Source: Bicyclus anynana (Eukaryota; Arthropoda; Insecta; Lepidoptera; Nymphalidae). Taken from it: a stretch of 64,000 nt of DNA. The notes beneath the pieces were generated by a model that had not been told where the DNA came from, made no database searches, and was given only the letters and a program-made list of their open reading frames with translations. Both the position numbers and the translations under genes were made by a program. The stretch spans positions 744,001 through 808,000 of the forward strand of contig NC_069084.1 of assembly GCF_947172395.1 (NCBI RefSeq), written 5' to 3'. Below, in pieces: positions 10,301-21,600 of this stretch; the first letter of the stretch is position 1, and the number at the start of each line of letters is the position of its first letter.

Positions 10301-13300
10301 GGGCTGTTATAATAGATTATGATAGAGAACCTTTCCCCTCCAACTAATAAATGAAATGACCGTGTTAGGACTGACTGACTGACGATATTGTTTCAACGGA
10401 TGAGACTCGAACCCATGACTCATCGGTGTTAGGTCTGGCTCCCTAACGTCTGAGATCTTGAGGCTTCTTAATCTTGTTATTTATCTAGTTTAATACACTT
10501 GTAACATTTATGTTTTGTAGAACATTTATGTCATCTCATATTTTTATGCCACCTATTTTCCCCATATACTCGTAATTAGTGGCTTACAATGAGAAAAATA
10601 ATTTATTTAAGTAATAATTTGTAAGGAGCTTGAAAATTATTGCTTACTACTACGTACGTAAAATAGATGCCATATACTTAGTAATGTGTACTGTGCCTTA
10701 TGGAAGCAACGCCATGTTGCTTCCATAAGGCACACAAGGCACATACAAAAGGACCTTGTATACAACTACTACAAGGTCAATGTCTGGTTTGCTCCAGGCG
10801 GTCCAGGAATTTTATCTAGGTGTTGAAATGGTTTATTTTACCAACATTACAGTAAGCTTACCAGTACAGTGAGTTGTGCGCTGTGGAAGCCCAATATATC
10901 ATCCTGGTACAGCGTGGACAACTGTCTGCCAATCACTGCTCCCCAATCTTCTCCTTGGACGTAAAACTTCTTGTGGCCGAGTGCTTTCATTAAGTTTTTG
11001 AGCACGACTGCCATCTGTACTGGGCCCATTCCTGGACGAACTGCTGCCTGATAACAACAGCGCATAGATGAGGTACTATACATGTAATATACATGCAGAG
11101 AGATACTCGTACGTAATTTATTTATATCGGCAATTCACCTCACAATAGGGTTCACCTAACAATTTCGAGTGCAGCATTTTAAGAATAACAATACAGACTT
11201 TAAACTTTCATCATCATCATCATGTCAGCTGATGGACGTCCACTGCAGGACATAGGCCTTTTGTAGGGACTTCTAAACATAATGCGCCACCTGCATCCAA
11301 AGAATACCTGCTTGATGGCGTCAGTTCACCTGTAGGGGGTCGACCAACACTGCGCTTTCTGGTGCGGGGCCGCCATTCCAGAACCTTGGGGCCCCAACAG
11401 CCATCGGATCTTCGAACTATGTGCTCCGCTCATTGCCACTTCAGCTTCGCGATACGCTGTGCTGTGGTGACTTTGGTTCTTCTGCGGATCTCCTCATTTC
11501 TGATTCGGTCATGCAGAGATACTCCTAGCTCGTTCTATCGCCTTTACACTTCACAGTGGATGAAATACTTACATCTGAAAATCCAAATCCAGGCAAACTT
11601 GGGACGATAACTTCGAATACTAATCCATCGCTGGGTGTGGTTAGGATCGGTATAGAGTCGTGGTACGCGCGCACAGAGCTCGGCCAGCCGTGCAGCAGGA
11701 GCAGGGGTACCGACGTCACGCCTTCAGGCACCTGGAGATTGCATCGTGTTTAGGCATGCTATAGTATTAATAAAAGGGCATGTTCAACATAGTACTTAAT
11801 CATATTCGTTATCAACCCATATTCGGCTCACTGTTGAGCTCGAGTCTTCTCTCAGAATGAGAGGGGTTAGACCCACAGTTCACCACGCTGGCCCAATGAG
11901 GATTGGCAGACTTCACACACGCAGAGAATTAAGAAAATTCTGCGTTTGGGAATATAATATAACTCTGCGGAGAGTCTCACACAAATTTCCATACCGAATT
12001 TTAGGGGCTGGGGGAAGATTTCCACCCTCCTGAAGTGGGTGGTTATAAAGAGACAAAAAGTAGCCTATGTCACTCTCCATCCTTTCAACTATCTCCACTT
12101 AAAAATGCTTGCTGTGAAAGACAAACAAACAAACAGACAGACACACTTTCACATTTATAATATTAGTATGGATAGATGCAGGTTACTTTGCGGAAGATCA
12201 CTATATAATATAGACGACAGGGCTACACCCCGCGGATTTACGGTTTGCTGTTCCCATGAGAATATGGCGATAAAATATAGCCCATGACACTCATAAATAA
12301 CGTGTCTTTCTAGTGGTAAAAAAATTTTCAAAATCGGTTCAAACTATACCTCTTTATAATATTGGTATAGATTCATCACCATCACCATTAACAGCCGATG
12401 GACGTCCACTTCTGGACATAGGCCTCTTGCATGGGCTTCCAAATAAAACGGTCTCAAACCGGTTGGTATAGATTGGTATAGATAAGTCTATACATTACCT
12501 GAGGTTTTACCCAGATGAAGTGCATATCCAGACCTTGTACATTGACCTTGTACTGCGGGTACGCGTTGAGCACCTCCTCCGCCCGAGTGAAGTTGTACTC
12601 GTTGGCCCAGTACTGCGCCCAGACGTCCAGCTGGTCAGGGTTGAAGCCGTACTCGAAGTTGCTGTCCTCTAGTGGTGGTACGAAGCTGCGGTGGTTTAGG
12701 AGTCTTTTTCTGAGATAATCGATTTCCTGCGAACAGATGTACCTGAATTTTATTGTCAGTGGATTATGATGCAGTAATTAAAGCAAAAGTTAGTGATCCT
12801 GCCTCGGAGAAAACGGTTCGAGCTTTATTATCTTAACAAGTTTTTGATTTGCAAATTAAACTAAACAAACAAACTCTTCAGCTGTGTATATTAGTATAGA
12901 TATCATAACCGCATTGGACCAAACTGGTAAAGAAACGCGCGTTGCCCATATATTCAGAGCCACTAAGAAAATAGGAGAGAAAAAGAAGAGAGAAGAAAAG
13001 AAAGAAAGCGAAATAAAACACTTCAACTCAATTCTCAACACTCAATGCATAAGTCCTCGGATTATTTTTTCTCGATAGATTAAAAAAAATTAAGTTCTAA
13101 GGTATCCATGCGCCATCTCCTAAAAGGAGTGTATCTTGTTCCTAAAGTGTTGTCGATAATGGAAGCAAACTTCCTTTTCGGTCCCGTAAATATGACCGTG
13201 ACCGTCGTGAATGAATCTAAGAGTTCTGCGTTCATGCTTTTAATAATTCTTTCATCATAGTCTACGTAATATTAAAATTTGTTTTCTCCCGGGAAAAAAA

Positions 13301-13662
13301 TCTGATTACCAGCTCGGCATTAAGAAATCAATGGTGTAACAACTCCGTATCTCGGAGAAAACTTTAATAATTGGGATAGTTGTCCGGGTCATTATCATTA
13401 ACATCTGATAGTCATAGTCATAGAACAGGATACAATTTGAGCTCGTTCCTGAGTATGTTAATATAATAAGAGAACTGACATCTTGCGAGATAGTGATCGA
13501 AAAGGGCCTGATGGACTTTTTCTGCTGCAACTGTTCAGTATCTATCTCCTGCTCCGGCGGCCCCCACCACTCGTCCTCGTCCATTTGTGGCACCGACTGC
13601 GCGCTGACGATCGCCGCCACACTCGCAAGGGCGAGGCACCATGTGATGGAAAACTTTGCCAT
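7344..13662 (-). CDS. Jheh: Gene A: JHEH-type microsomal epoxide hydrolase, complete
   Basis: Seven coding exons on the minus strand: 13662-13480, 12726-12499, 11731-11573, 11047-10862, 10014-9867, 8870-8636, 7539-7344, giving 444 aa. All introns have GT-AG ends. The N-terminus is a signal-anchor-like hydrophobic stretch followed by DEDEWWGP. The oxyanion motif HGWP is present. Expected catalytic residues are kept: nucleophile Asp224, Tyr290 (EETGYIHLQ), Tyr365 (MRIYAE), an acidic residue in PPNELF, and His420 (KGGHF). The motif around the nucleophile is GEDWG instead of GGDWG. Exon 1 has a longer linker and the C-terminus is shorter than in the other copies. The family hydrolyses the juvenile hormone epoxide to a diol at the ER membrane; a xenobiotic epoxide hydrolase role is the alternative. 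Intron 1 uses a less usual GTCAGT donor. Confidence 0.92.
7640..7955 (+). mobile_element. tRNA-derived SINE (type 1), full length
   Basis: Complete copy in gene A intron 6. The head has Pol III boxes (gtggcgcagtggtatgcgcg and gggttcgatcc). The body has ggcttcggccgtggctagtt and ccgccaagcgattta, and the tail ends gctaacttgtaaacaaaaaaa. Confidence 0.88.
7965..8155 (+). mobile_element. Helitron-like repeat (actagcgg...atattagtagg type)
   Basis: Starts actagcggaagcccgcgac and ends tttataatattagtaggat, with ccctcgggaaccatga inside. It lies in gene A intron 6 right after the SINE. Related copies are at 14808, 19330 and 58393. Confidence 0.6.
9128..9181. repeat. Short GGGTA array in gene A intron 5
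   Basis: About 54 bp of agggtaggggtagggt-type repeats, like the larger array at 5.7-6.5 kb. Confidence 0.9.
9763..9796 (-). mobile_element. MITE end fragment (gggatgatgac family)
   Basis: Matches the terminal ~34 bp of the copy at 25773-26271 (atcaacatattgaaacc then gtcatcatccc). Only one terminus is present. Confidence 0.6.
10693..10733. repeat. Perfect inverted repeat, 18-bp arms, 5-nt loop
   Basis: Arms gtgccttatggaagcaac (10693-10710) and its exact reverse complement (10716-10733), with loop gccat, between exons 4 and 5 of gene A. Confidence 0.95.
11206..11533 (-). mobile_element. 5'-truncated RTE-type LINE, 3' end
   Basis: Begins catcatcatcatcatgtcagctgatgg on the plus strand. The reverse strand encodes the C-terminal part of an RTE-type ORF (RIRNEEIRRRTKVT-like, then RWTDD-like). 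It is in gene A intron 3. Other copies of the same family are listed separately. Confidence 0.75.
11802..11945 (-). mobile_element. tRNA-derived SINE (type 2), 3' fragment
   Basis: Reverse-strand match to the body of the SINE at 48506-48823 (aacccatattcggctcac ... gagaattaagaaaattct). In gene A intron 2; the tRNA-like head is absent. Confidence 0.7.
12028..12215 (+). repeat. Repeat shared with 17745-17935
   Basis: The segment from cctgaagtgg through agcctatgtcactctccatc to ggaagatcacta is nearly the same at 17745-17935. The shared part runs about 30 bp beyond the usual Helitron-like end (tttataatattagtatgga). Confidence 0.7.
12222..12450 (-). mobile_element. Helitron-like (Lep1-type) repeat plus RTE-type LINE end
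   Basis: 12222-12372 is a reverse Lep1-type repeat (ccccgcggatttacggt ... ctttataatattggtatag). 12372-12450 is the 3' end of an RTE-type LINE (cagccgatggacgtccac, ggacataggcctcttgc). Both are in gene A intron 2. A further Lep1-type end lies at 12846-12903. Confidence 0.6.
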
Positions 13663-14167
13663 CTGAAAAGTTACAACGTTACAACGTTTTACTAAACCTA
13701 CGGATGGAGATTTTTATCATTTCTTGGATTCCCTGAATTGGGTTTCTTAAAAACTTGCGAATATATCTCTCGCAAGAGCAGGTTAGGCCTGTCAATCCCG
13801 CAGAAAAGCACCAACCCCATAGAGGTAATAATCAACATGGTATCACCGTGTAAAATTCCCCTCAAAATATACGTTCAGATGTTTCAGAGTCTAAATTTAT
13901 CGGAATTTAAACAAAATAACTGTCAGTATGCATTTAGTGAAAACCTGTTAATTTACAATTACTCCAATTTTTATTTATTTGTTTAGATAATAGTATTATA
14001 AGCTTTTGTTTTTTTTAACAAGGACTCCAAATCATAATACTCTTTTTGATATGAAAATTATATAATCTTTGTGCTCTCATTTTTAATAATAATTTTTGTA
14101 TGAATAAGCTAAACGAAATTGAATATATCAAATTTAGGAAATGTTCAAAAGCTAAAACCATACTCAC

Positions 14168-14222
14168 CGCCAAAAATTTGTAAATTAAACCGAACGGAAG
14201 AAATAATTTTACTGTTTATATA
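14168..14222 (-). promoter_or_regulatory. Promoter and 5' UTR exon of gene A
   Basis: Minus-strand TATATAAACA (14213-14222) is followed by a short leader ending at GGCG then a GTGAGT donor, with the last exon base at 14168. This matches the layout upstream of B, C, E and F. The coding exon starts at 13662, immediately after an AG acceptor. Confidence 0.7.
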
Positions 14223-14494
14223 GTAAAGCAATAAAGAAGGGTGACTTTTATAGACGGATAAGAGACATAAACGGAACTGAGGCAATACGTGTATGAAATT
14301 GTTTTATCATATGCAAAGATATAAAATAAAAAAAATCATGAAAAAAGAAGAAAGTACTGTCGTTTATTTTAAAGATATGACCACACATCATTATGCCATA
14401 AATTGTACTGTTCGATTTCTTAGCCGTCGTTGGAGACGATGAGATTAAATCCCAATTAATAGAAGCAGCAAACACCACCTTGCCCCAGTATTAA

Positions 14495-14615
14495 AAAAAT
14501 CAAAAAATAAAAAATCATTTATTTCAAGTAGGCTTAGTTTACAAGCGTTTTTGGCTTTTGACACGTCAGTTGACTATTTGTAAAGATTCTACCACCGGTT
14601 CGGAAGGCAGGTATT
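14495..14615 (-). mobile_element. Jockey-like LINE 3' UTR fragment
   Basis: Reverse-strand match to the 3' end of the element at 40.1-43.4 kb (aaatcatttatttcaagtag, gacacgtcagttgactattt, ctaccaccggttcggaaggc). Confidence 0.75.
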
Positions 14616-14807
14616 AGAATCATCAAATACCCCTTTGTTGATTTTGTGCACAACCTTGAAAAATGTACCAGCTCAGCATTGTGCTGCATGACCACGTAAA
14701 AGTTAACATATTACGTAGTATAGGTACTAAAGTACTTACCTAAATAGTGAAAAAAGTTAAAAATATAATAAAATAAATAAGTAAAAAAAATATTATTATA
14801 AGAATTT

Positions 14808-15008
14808 GCGGACGCCCGCGACTCCATTCGCGTGAATTTTTATTGTTAACAAATCCCTGCGGTGACCATGGATGTTCTGCTCCAAGATCCAATTTGTCTC
14901 TATTCCAAATTTCATCCAAAGCAGTTCAGTGGTTGAGTTGAGTGGTTGAGCCGTATACAGGTAACAGACAGACAGACATATTTTTGCATTTATAATATTA
15001 TTATGGAA
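14808..15008 (+). mobile_element. Helitron-like repeat
   Basis: Starts gcggacgcccgcgactccat and ends gcatttataatattattatg, with a cagacagacag run before the end. Confidence 0.55.
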
Positions 15009-15609
15009 TATGGATAATAATTAATTAACCACTGTACCAAAAATTATCAAAATCGGTTCAGCTGTGAAAAGTAAGAGATTTACAGACAGACGGATTGTTA
15101 TTTTTTCATAATCCGCAGTACTAGTAAATTTTTCAATTAGTATGGCTCGGAACGATTTTTTATGAAAATAATAAAAACAAACCGTGACAGTTTAATTTTT
15201 TTCTTAGATGATGTATCTCAAAATGTTACCCTGTAAACATTAAACAATTGTTTGAACAGTTGTCACTCAGTACGAGCTCACGAATACTAAATTACTATTG
15301 TTACACACACTGGAGGCATCAAAGCCGCATTTAACGATAAACGAAGGAATCCAGTTAGTAACGGATTTTAATGATTTTTGTAAAATTTTGTATTTTAATA
15401 ATTTGGCATTGCACTCCATTTGCTAAGAACAAGAAAAAAGGCAAAAATGTTAAATTTTTTTGCCTTTTTTCCTTTTAAAAAGGGATGTTGCACTTAGACC
15501 CACCATGTTGCTTCAAGGTGGGTTTGCGGGTTTAGGATGATAATGATGATGCTATCAGATGCTAATGATAATGACCGGGATCGACGGCTTAACGATAATA
15601 TAGGAAACT

Positions 15610-15812
15610 AATCTATACTTCATAGAGAGGAAAGATTTGATTGTTTGTTTGTTTGCAATGAATAGGCTCTGAATCTACTGAACCGATTTGTAAAATTATT
15701 TATTTGTTGGAAAGCTACACTATCCCTGATTGCTATAGGCTATATATTATCTCCGTATTCCTACAGGAATAGGAACCACGCGGGTGAAACCGCGCGGCAT
15801 CTGCTATAGTCA
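15610..15812 (+). mobile_element. Helitron-like (Lep1-type) repeat, near full length
   Basis: Starts at tatacttcatagagagg, continues with ctactgaaccgatttg and gctataggctatatatta, and ends gaaaccgcgcggcatctgct, the GC-rich hairpin-capable terminus of this type. Confidence 0.65.
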
Positions 15813-16849
15813 TTTAATAAGAATTATCATTTTTATTGACTTACTAGCGGACGCCCGCGACTTCGCCCGCCTGAAACTCGATGAAAACTTTCACCTACCC
15901 CTAACCTAACTCTACCCACCCCTTTTATTTTTTTCTGTTTACTTTTTCTGACAATAAAAAACAGAAAAAAATAGAGAAATTGGTCTAGCCATTCACGCGT
16001 GATGGCGTGACCAAGGGATATATGCATTTATTAAATTTATTTATTTATGGTCTAAGTAATAATGATTTTTTTACCAATAATAATATTGGAACATTCATTT
16101 TTATATTTATAGATATTGAAACGTCTGAAGTATCTTATAGGTATAGGTAACCTAATTTTTATAGTTTCACCTATTGAAGCTTGGAAATATCAAAAAACTG
16201 GGTTTCCTTACCACCAACGTGAGTATCTTAGAATCAAAAGTGAATAGGCACCTTCTAGACAAGAAAGTTTTACCAGAAGCTGTGGCTGCTTACCGTCCGG
16301 TGTGATTGCAGCTAGGCGCTGGCCTAACATCATCATTATCATCATCGACAGCTGATGAACGTCTACTGCTGGACATAGGCCTCTTGCATGGACTTCCAAA
16401 CTACATACATTAAAAAAAATTTAGGATTTAAACGGAAGAAACTGCTTTAATTAATACATCACTAACTTAGTAATGCCTTCAAACTGACCGCACTGAGCAA
16501 ACTGAGAAGGTAGCACATTCGATGTTATTTTTCGCTTTTTAGTTTAGTAAAAACATTTTTATAATTTTGAAGTCGGTTGTATTTTTTTATTTAATAAGAT
16601 TTCAAAGTACAAGTTACATTTCTGTGTAACAAGAAAAGTTAGTTAAAAGAAAGAAAGTTTTAGGCAAGGTAATAAAGTGTACCTAGCAAATTTTCTGGTC
16701 GCATGGAGTTTTACAAATGCTTGGAAAACGTCTGTGGAAAATATCGGGCAACCGTACGCCAGATAGTGACCGCATGTTTCCACAAACTTCTATAAAGTTA
16801 ATTTTATTCTGCTCGTTTCTTTGAGGAAAACTTCACAGGCGGTACAGAA

Positions 16850-17110
16850 TAGCCGTGATAGCCCAGTGGATCGGGCGTAGGTTTAAAGCATGCACATTGC
16901 ACATCCAATTTTTCAGTTATGTGCATTTTAAGAAATTGAATATCACGTTTCAAATGGCGAAGGTAAAAAATCGTAAGGAAAGCTGCATACCTGAGATTTT
17001 TTGTTATTCTCTACATGTGTGCAGTCTGCCAATCTGCATTGGGCTATAGGAGATTAGGTATCTACAGGGTCAGACCTTCCTCTTTACAGAAGATGTGTGG
17101 ATATGGGTCT
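16850..17110 (+). mobile_element. Old tRNA-derived SINE (type 2)
   Basis: Diverged copy of the SINE at 48506-48823: gtgatagcccagtggat, then ttatgtgcattttaagaaat and gtctgccaatctgcattggg. The B-box region is lost. Confidence 0.65.
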
Positions 17111-17744
17111 CCAAATCAACTCCACCGCGCTGCTTCAGTAAGGATTGGCGGGGTGATCATATTAAATTCTTAGACTTATAAACTATAGACCCGCAACACC
17201 TAACATTTTTTCACTCCAAACATAAGCCATTTCTGTGACTATGGAACTATGGAAGCGTCGGAGCTAAGCTAATTACACTCGCCGACACGCACACAAGCGT
17301 ACTCATCGTAGCGTAGCGATGCGTCAAGGGCTCCCATTTCGGGGCACATAAAACTTCTTAAGAATCCTGCGACTACACTCTATCTAAAAATCTATGATTA
17401 AATTATTATTATCGTTAACCAAAAAAAAAAAGACTGTCTGATTTTAACTACTGACAATGCGATTTTGCTGTATTACCTTGTTTAAATATTATCAATTCGC
17501 AAATTGATCCGAGCTAGCAAATTACTCCAGGCTATCCGGATATAAAGAACTAGCAGAACCTCAGGTTTCTTGATAATGTAGCTTTCTTGCTGAAAGATTT
17601 TTTTTAATCGGTCCAGTAGTATTTGAATTTATACGTTTTTTTATACATATATTCATAAATTAATTTTATCTTCTCCAATTTTAGTAAGTATAGATAATTA
17701 CAAAATACAAGCTGCAATAGTGTAAACTAAGCTAGATCCTGAAG

Positions 17745-17935
17745 TGGCCCCCCACTTAAGTAAAGAGACAAAAAGTAGCCTATATCACTCTCCATCCTTT
17801 CAACTATCTCTACTTAAAAAATGCTTGCCGTGAAAGACAAACAAACAGACAGACAGACACACACACTTTCACATTTATAATATTAGTATGAATAGATGCA
17901 GGTTACTTTGCGGAAGATCACTAACAAAAAGAAGA
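17745..17935 (+). repeat. Repeat shared with 12028-12215
   Basis: Carries gacaaaaagtagcctatat, cagacagacagacacaca and ggttactttgcggaagatca. See the entry at 12028. Confidence 0.7.
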
Positions 17936-18687
17936 AGAGGCGTCAATCGCTGAAAGAAGTAAAGGCTAATAGTAACTAGAGAAAATATAGGTTTCTACTA
18001 CCTACTTATTTCATTCTCCATAAATAAAGCTGTGGAATCCATAAATAGGTAGGTATCGGTATAAAATCCCAAATAGACTACTTTATCGTTAATTTTTGAT
18101 TTTTAGTCTGAAAACTAAACCTAGCTCGATCAAATCAGCTCTAAGAAAGAAAGATTTTTATTTGGCAAACATAAACACTAAAATTTTGAATAATATTTTT
18201 TTTTTTGATATTTAACTAGGTTTCTATACGACAAATAGAAATAATATGTTAATGTTGACATATAGTGGTTGTTTCGTCTTCATGATGGTGCCTTCCCCAT
18301 AGCGGAGTTTGGTGATGAGATGATTCCTGTCCTCCACGGTCCACTTTTTATGAACTACCTCTCTGCCAAATTTTTACTTTGTACGTCAAGTGGTTTTTGT
18401 GATGACCATGATGAGTGTGAGGTCTTCGTGAATTCAGTTTTCACAAATCCCTCGGGAACTATTTTTCAGGATATAAATTAGACTATATGTTGCTCAATAA
18501 TATAATTATCGTGGTATCGTGTAACTTAAGAAATAAAAATAGTTTAATTTAAAATCACAGAATGAAATTTAATTAACAGGTATGTATTGATGTATTTATA
18601 GGTATAGAAGCTTAGGAAGCTTGGGATTAGTATTATTAAAATGAAAAAAAAAACATATAATTCATAAATGTTTACATATTGCAATCA

Positions 18688-21600
18688 TTACAACTCTGTT
18701 TTGTTTTTGCGATGGTATACAATGATATTGTCAATCGCATTTAAGACAGTTTTGGTGAACAGCTCTGCAAGCTCAAACGCCAGGAAATGTCCGCCGTCTT
18801 CCAATTCCGAGTATCCCACCATATTGGGGTACTTGAGAGTGTTAGGAGGTTGCGCAAAGATTTCGTGCTTGGCTTTAATGCCCCAAGCTGGTACTTTGGA
18901 GGAGTACCTGGAAAAAAAATTGATTTGTTTAGCTGGTCTAAAGCTCTCTTGTATTTTTTTACTACAAGTATGTGTAAACATCCAAGATTACAGATAACCA
19001 GAACAATGGTCCTACCCATCAATTCCTAGGGCTCGGTATTTGTAGCTGAAGTTTTCGGCGTCGAGTCTCATCGATGGCGTGATACAGTTGCTGGTCCAGT
19101 ACACCATGACGTTGTCCAGAATCTCGTCCTTGGTGAAACGGAAGCCCAGGCCGCCGTCCTCCAGCTCGCGGTGAGCTATGCGAGTCCAGGTGGAGAACTT
19201 CTCCGCTATCCACGCGAACAGGCCTATGGGCGAATCTGCGAGGGCGATTCCTAAAAAGATAAAGAAGAATAAAAAATTTATTGCACACAAGATAACATAA
19301 TAGAAACAAGTTACATAGTGAAATATAAAAGCGGTCGCCCGTGACTTCGTCCGCGTGAAAATCGATATAAACTTTCAACCCCTATTTCATCCTCTCACAG
19401 GTCAAAATTTCAAAAACGCTAGAAAAAATGTTTAATTATGTCTTATCAAGTGCTTAAATATAAAGTTTTATGGTTTTATCTTTTAAAATTAAGAAATCCC
19501 ATACAAACTTTCAACCTCTATTTCAACCTCTCCATCCCTTTGTTTTCGCAATAAAAGATAGCCTATGTCTCAGGGTCTAAAGATTGTCTGTGCCAAATTT
19601 CATCAAAATCGGTTGAGAGGTTTAAGCGGGAAAGCGTAACAGACAGACAGAAAGAGTTTCTTTCGCATTTATAATATTAGTAGGGATTATGTAAACAATG
19701 GGAAATATGATATCAATTAATATTCAGGATTATAATGAGTATCCAAAGCTTCTCTAGTAGGATCACATATGCTTCTTAATAAATCGTTTACAAGTATTAA
19801 CGTGACTGACAGACATCTATCTATTCTTTTCTATCCTAAGCTAGTCTTGTGCTCTCTTGCTTCCAGATTGAATTCATGATATCGAGAATATCTAAGTCGA
19901 GGTATAGTTAGGTTTTTTAACGATGATTTGATGGTGGTGAAATTGTTCAAAATATTGTCTATGGCACACACAAATAACGTGGTCTTCTAGTTGTAAAATA
20001 ATTTTCGAAATCAGTTTAGTAGAACAGGAGATTTGTACCCTACAATACTACAAACTTTACCTCTCTAAAATGGTAAACTATTAAGTATGTATGGATAACT
20101 TACCAACAGTGTCAGGTTTAGTGGACTGTAGAAGTGTGTACCCGCTCTCCTCTATGATGATTGTCATCGGGTTGAGTCTGTCAGGGGGTCCAGCGGCGGT
20201 GGCGGCGGCGCCCGCGAGAGTGCTCACTTCGGTGCAAGTGTTCTGTTGGCAACAACAATATCAGGGAACTGTTCACGACCATCTGGTGAGTACAGTCTTA
20301 CCGTAAGTTTCGTCACTTTCTCACTTTATGTCAAATGACAAAGACAAAACTAGTAAATAAGCTATCAGACATCAGAAAGTGTTGTACCTATTAGTTAAAT
20401 AATCTTCACTGACCGACGAAAATTTTTGTACCAGGACAACAGGACCACTCAGCAGATATTAACAAAAACAAATACTTGGCACAGTTGGTATATAGAATGA
20501 TTATTTAGTATAATATTACTTTTAATATTCATACACCTGTCAAGGTAGAAAGTATGTATGTCTATAGCTTGTTCTGTAAACCTTCTGTACTTTCTTATGA
20601 ATAAATGAATTATTATTATTATTATTATATAGATTTAATGATGAAAGAAGAGACTTTGAGATTGTTTGTAAGAACCATGCAAATTTTTGCTTTATAGGCT
20701 AAACAGCTGGACCGATTTTTTCGTTTATTATGATTATATTTTATCTCCGAATTCCTACGAGCAGAAACTAAGCAGTTGAGAAGAAGAGTATACTCCGCTA
20801 GTAATAAACAAATATAACAAATTCTTGTTATATGCGTACCAGTACAAACATCATGTTGGAAATGTATCCCAATACGTCATCCTGGTACATGGTGGCAATG
20901 GTGCTGGAGATGAGGGATCCCCAGTCTCCACCCTGGAGGTAGAACTTCTCATGGCCGAGCCTGCTCATCAAGTTCTTCAAAACAACTCCAATGTGAGCAT
21001 TTCCCATGCCCGAACGAACTGGTGCCTGAAAACGAGTAAGTATTGAAAAAACAGCGACAAACAGTGGACCTTCCATTAATCAAATATTTTTTGTCACCAG
21101 GTGTCTGCACACATTCAATAATTTTATCAATAGGGGGTATGGTCGACCCTAAATTACGCCTTGAATCAACCGTTGTGTGTAGGGTTAAATGATCCTTTAA
21201 CCCTACACACATCGTTCACAAGTGCGTTCCAATCACGAGCCTGAGACGCCCGCATTTAGCGAATCCCTGCGACTCGCTTGATGTCGTCACCTGGTTGGAA
21301 GTCGATCAACACTGCGCTTTCTAGTGCGGGGTCGCAATTCCAGCACCTTGGGACCTCAGCGTCTATCTTCGAACTATGTGCTCTTATTGCCACTTCAACT
21401 TCGCGACTGTTTGAGCTATGTCGGTGAATTTAGTTCTTTAGTGTAAGTGCAAAGTAAATTTATTTTTTTCTGAATGATTGATTTAAGGAATAGCTTTGAA
21501 GCCCAAAGTCCACAACCTGAGCTCTCAGCTATAATAATCGAAAACAATAGTCTCTTAAAATATTACGTACATCAGAATATCCAAATCCTGGTAAGCTTGG

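Larger units (their letters stand above)
14224..18687. other. Intergenic region between genes A and B
   Basis: No host gene was seen. It holds a Jockey-like LINE 3' end (14495-14615), Helitron-like repeats (14808-15008, 15610-15812, 15843-16027, 17745-17935), an RTE-type LINE end (16330-16405) and an old type-2 SINE (16850-17110). The remaining sequence, about 18000-18660, shows nothing recognisable. Confidence 0.5.

Noticed and set aside
12960..13010. Possible coding run gagaaaaagaagagagaaga
   Set aside because: Purine-rich low-complexity stretch in gene A intron 1; no gene context.
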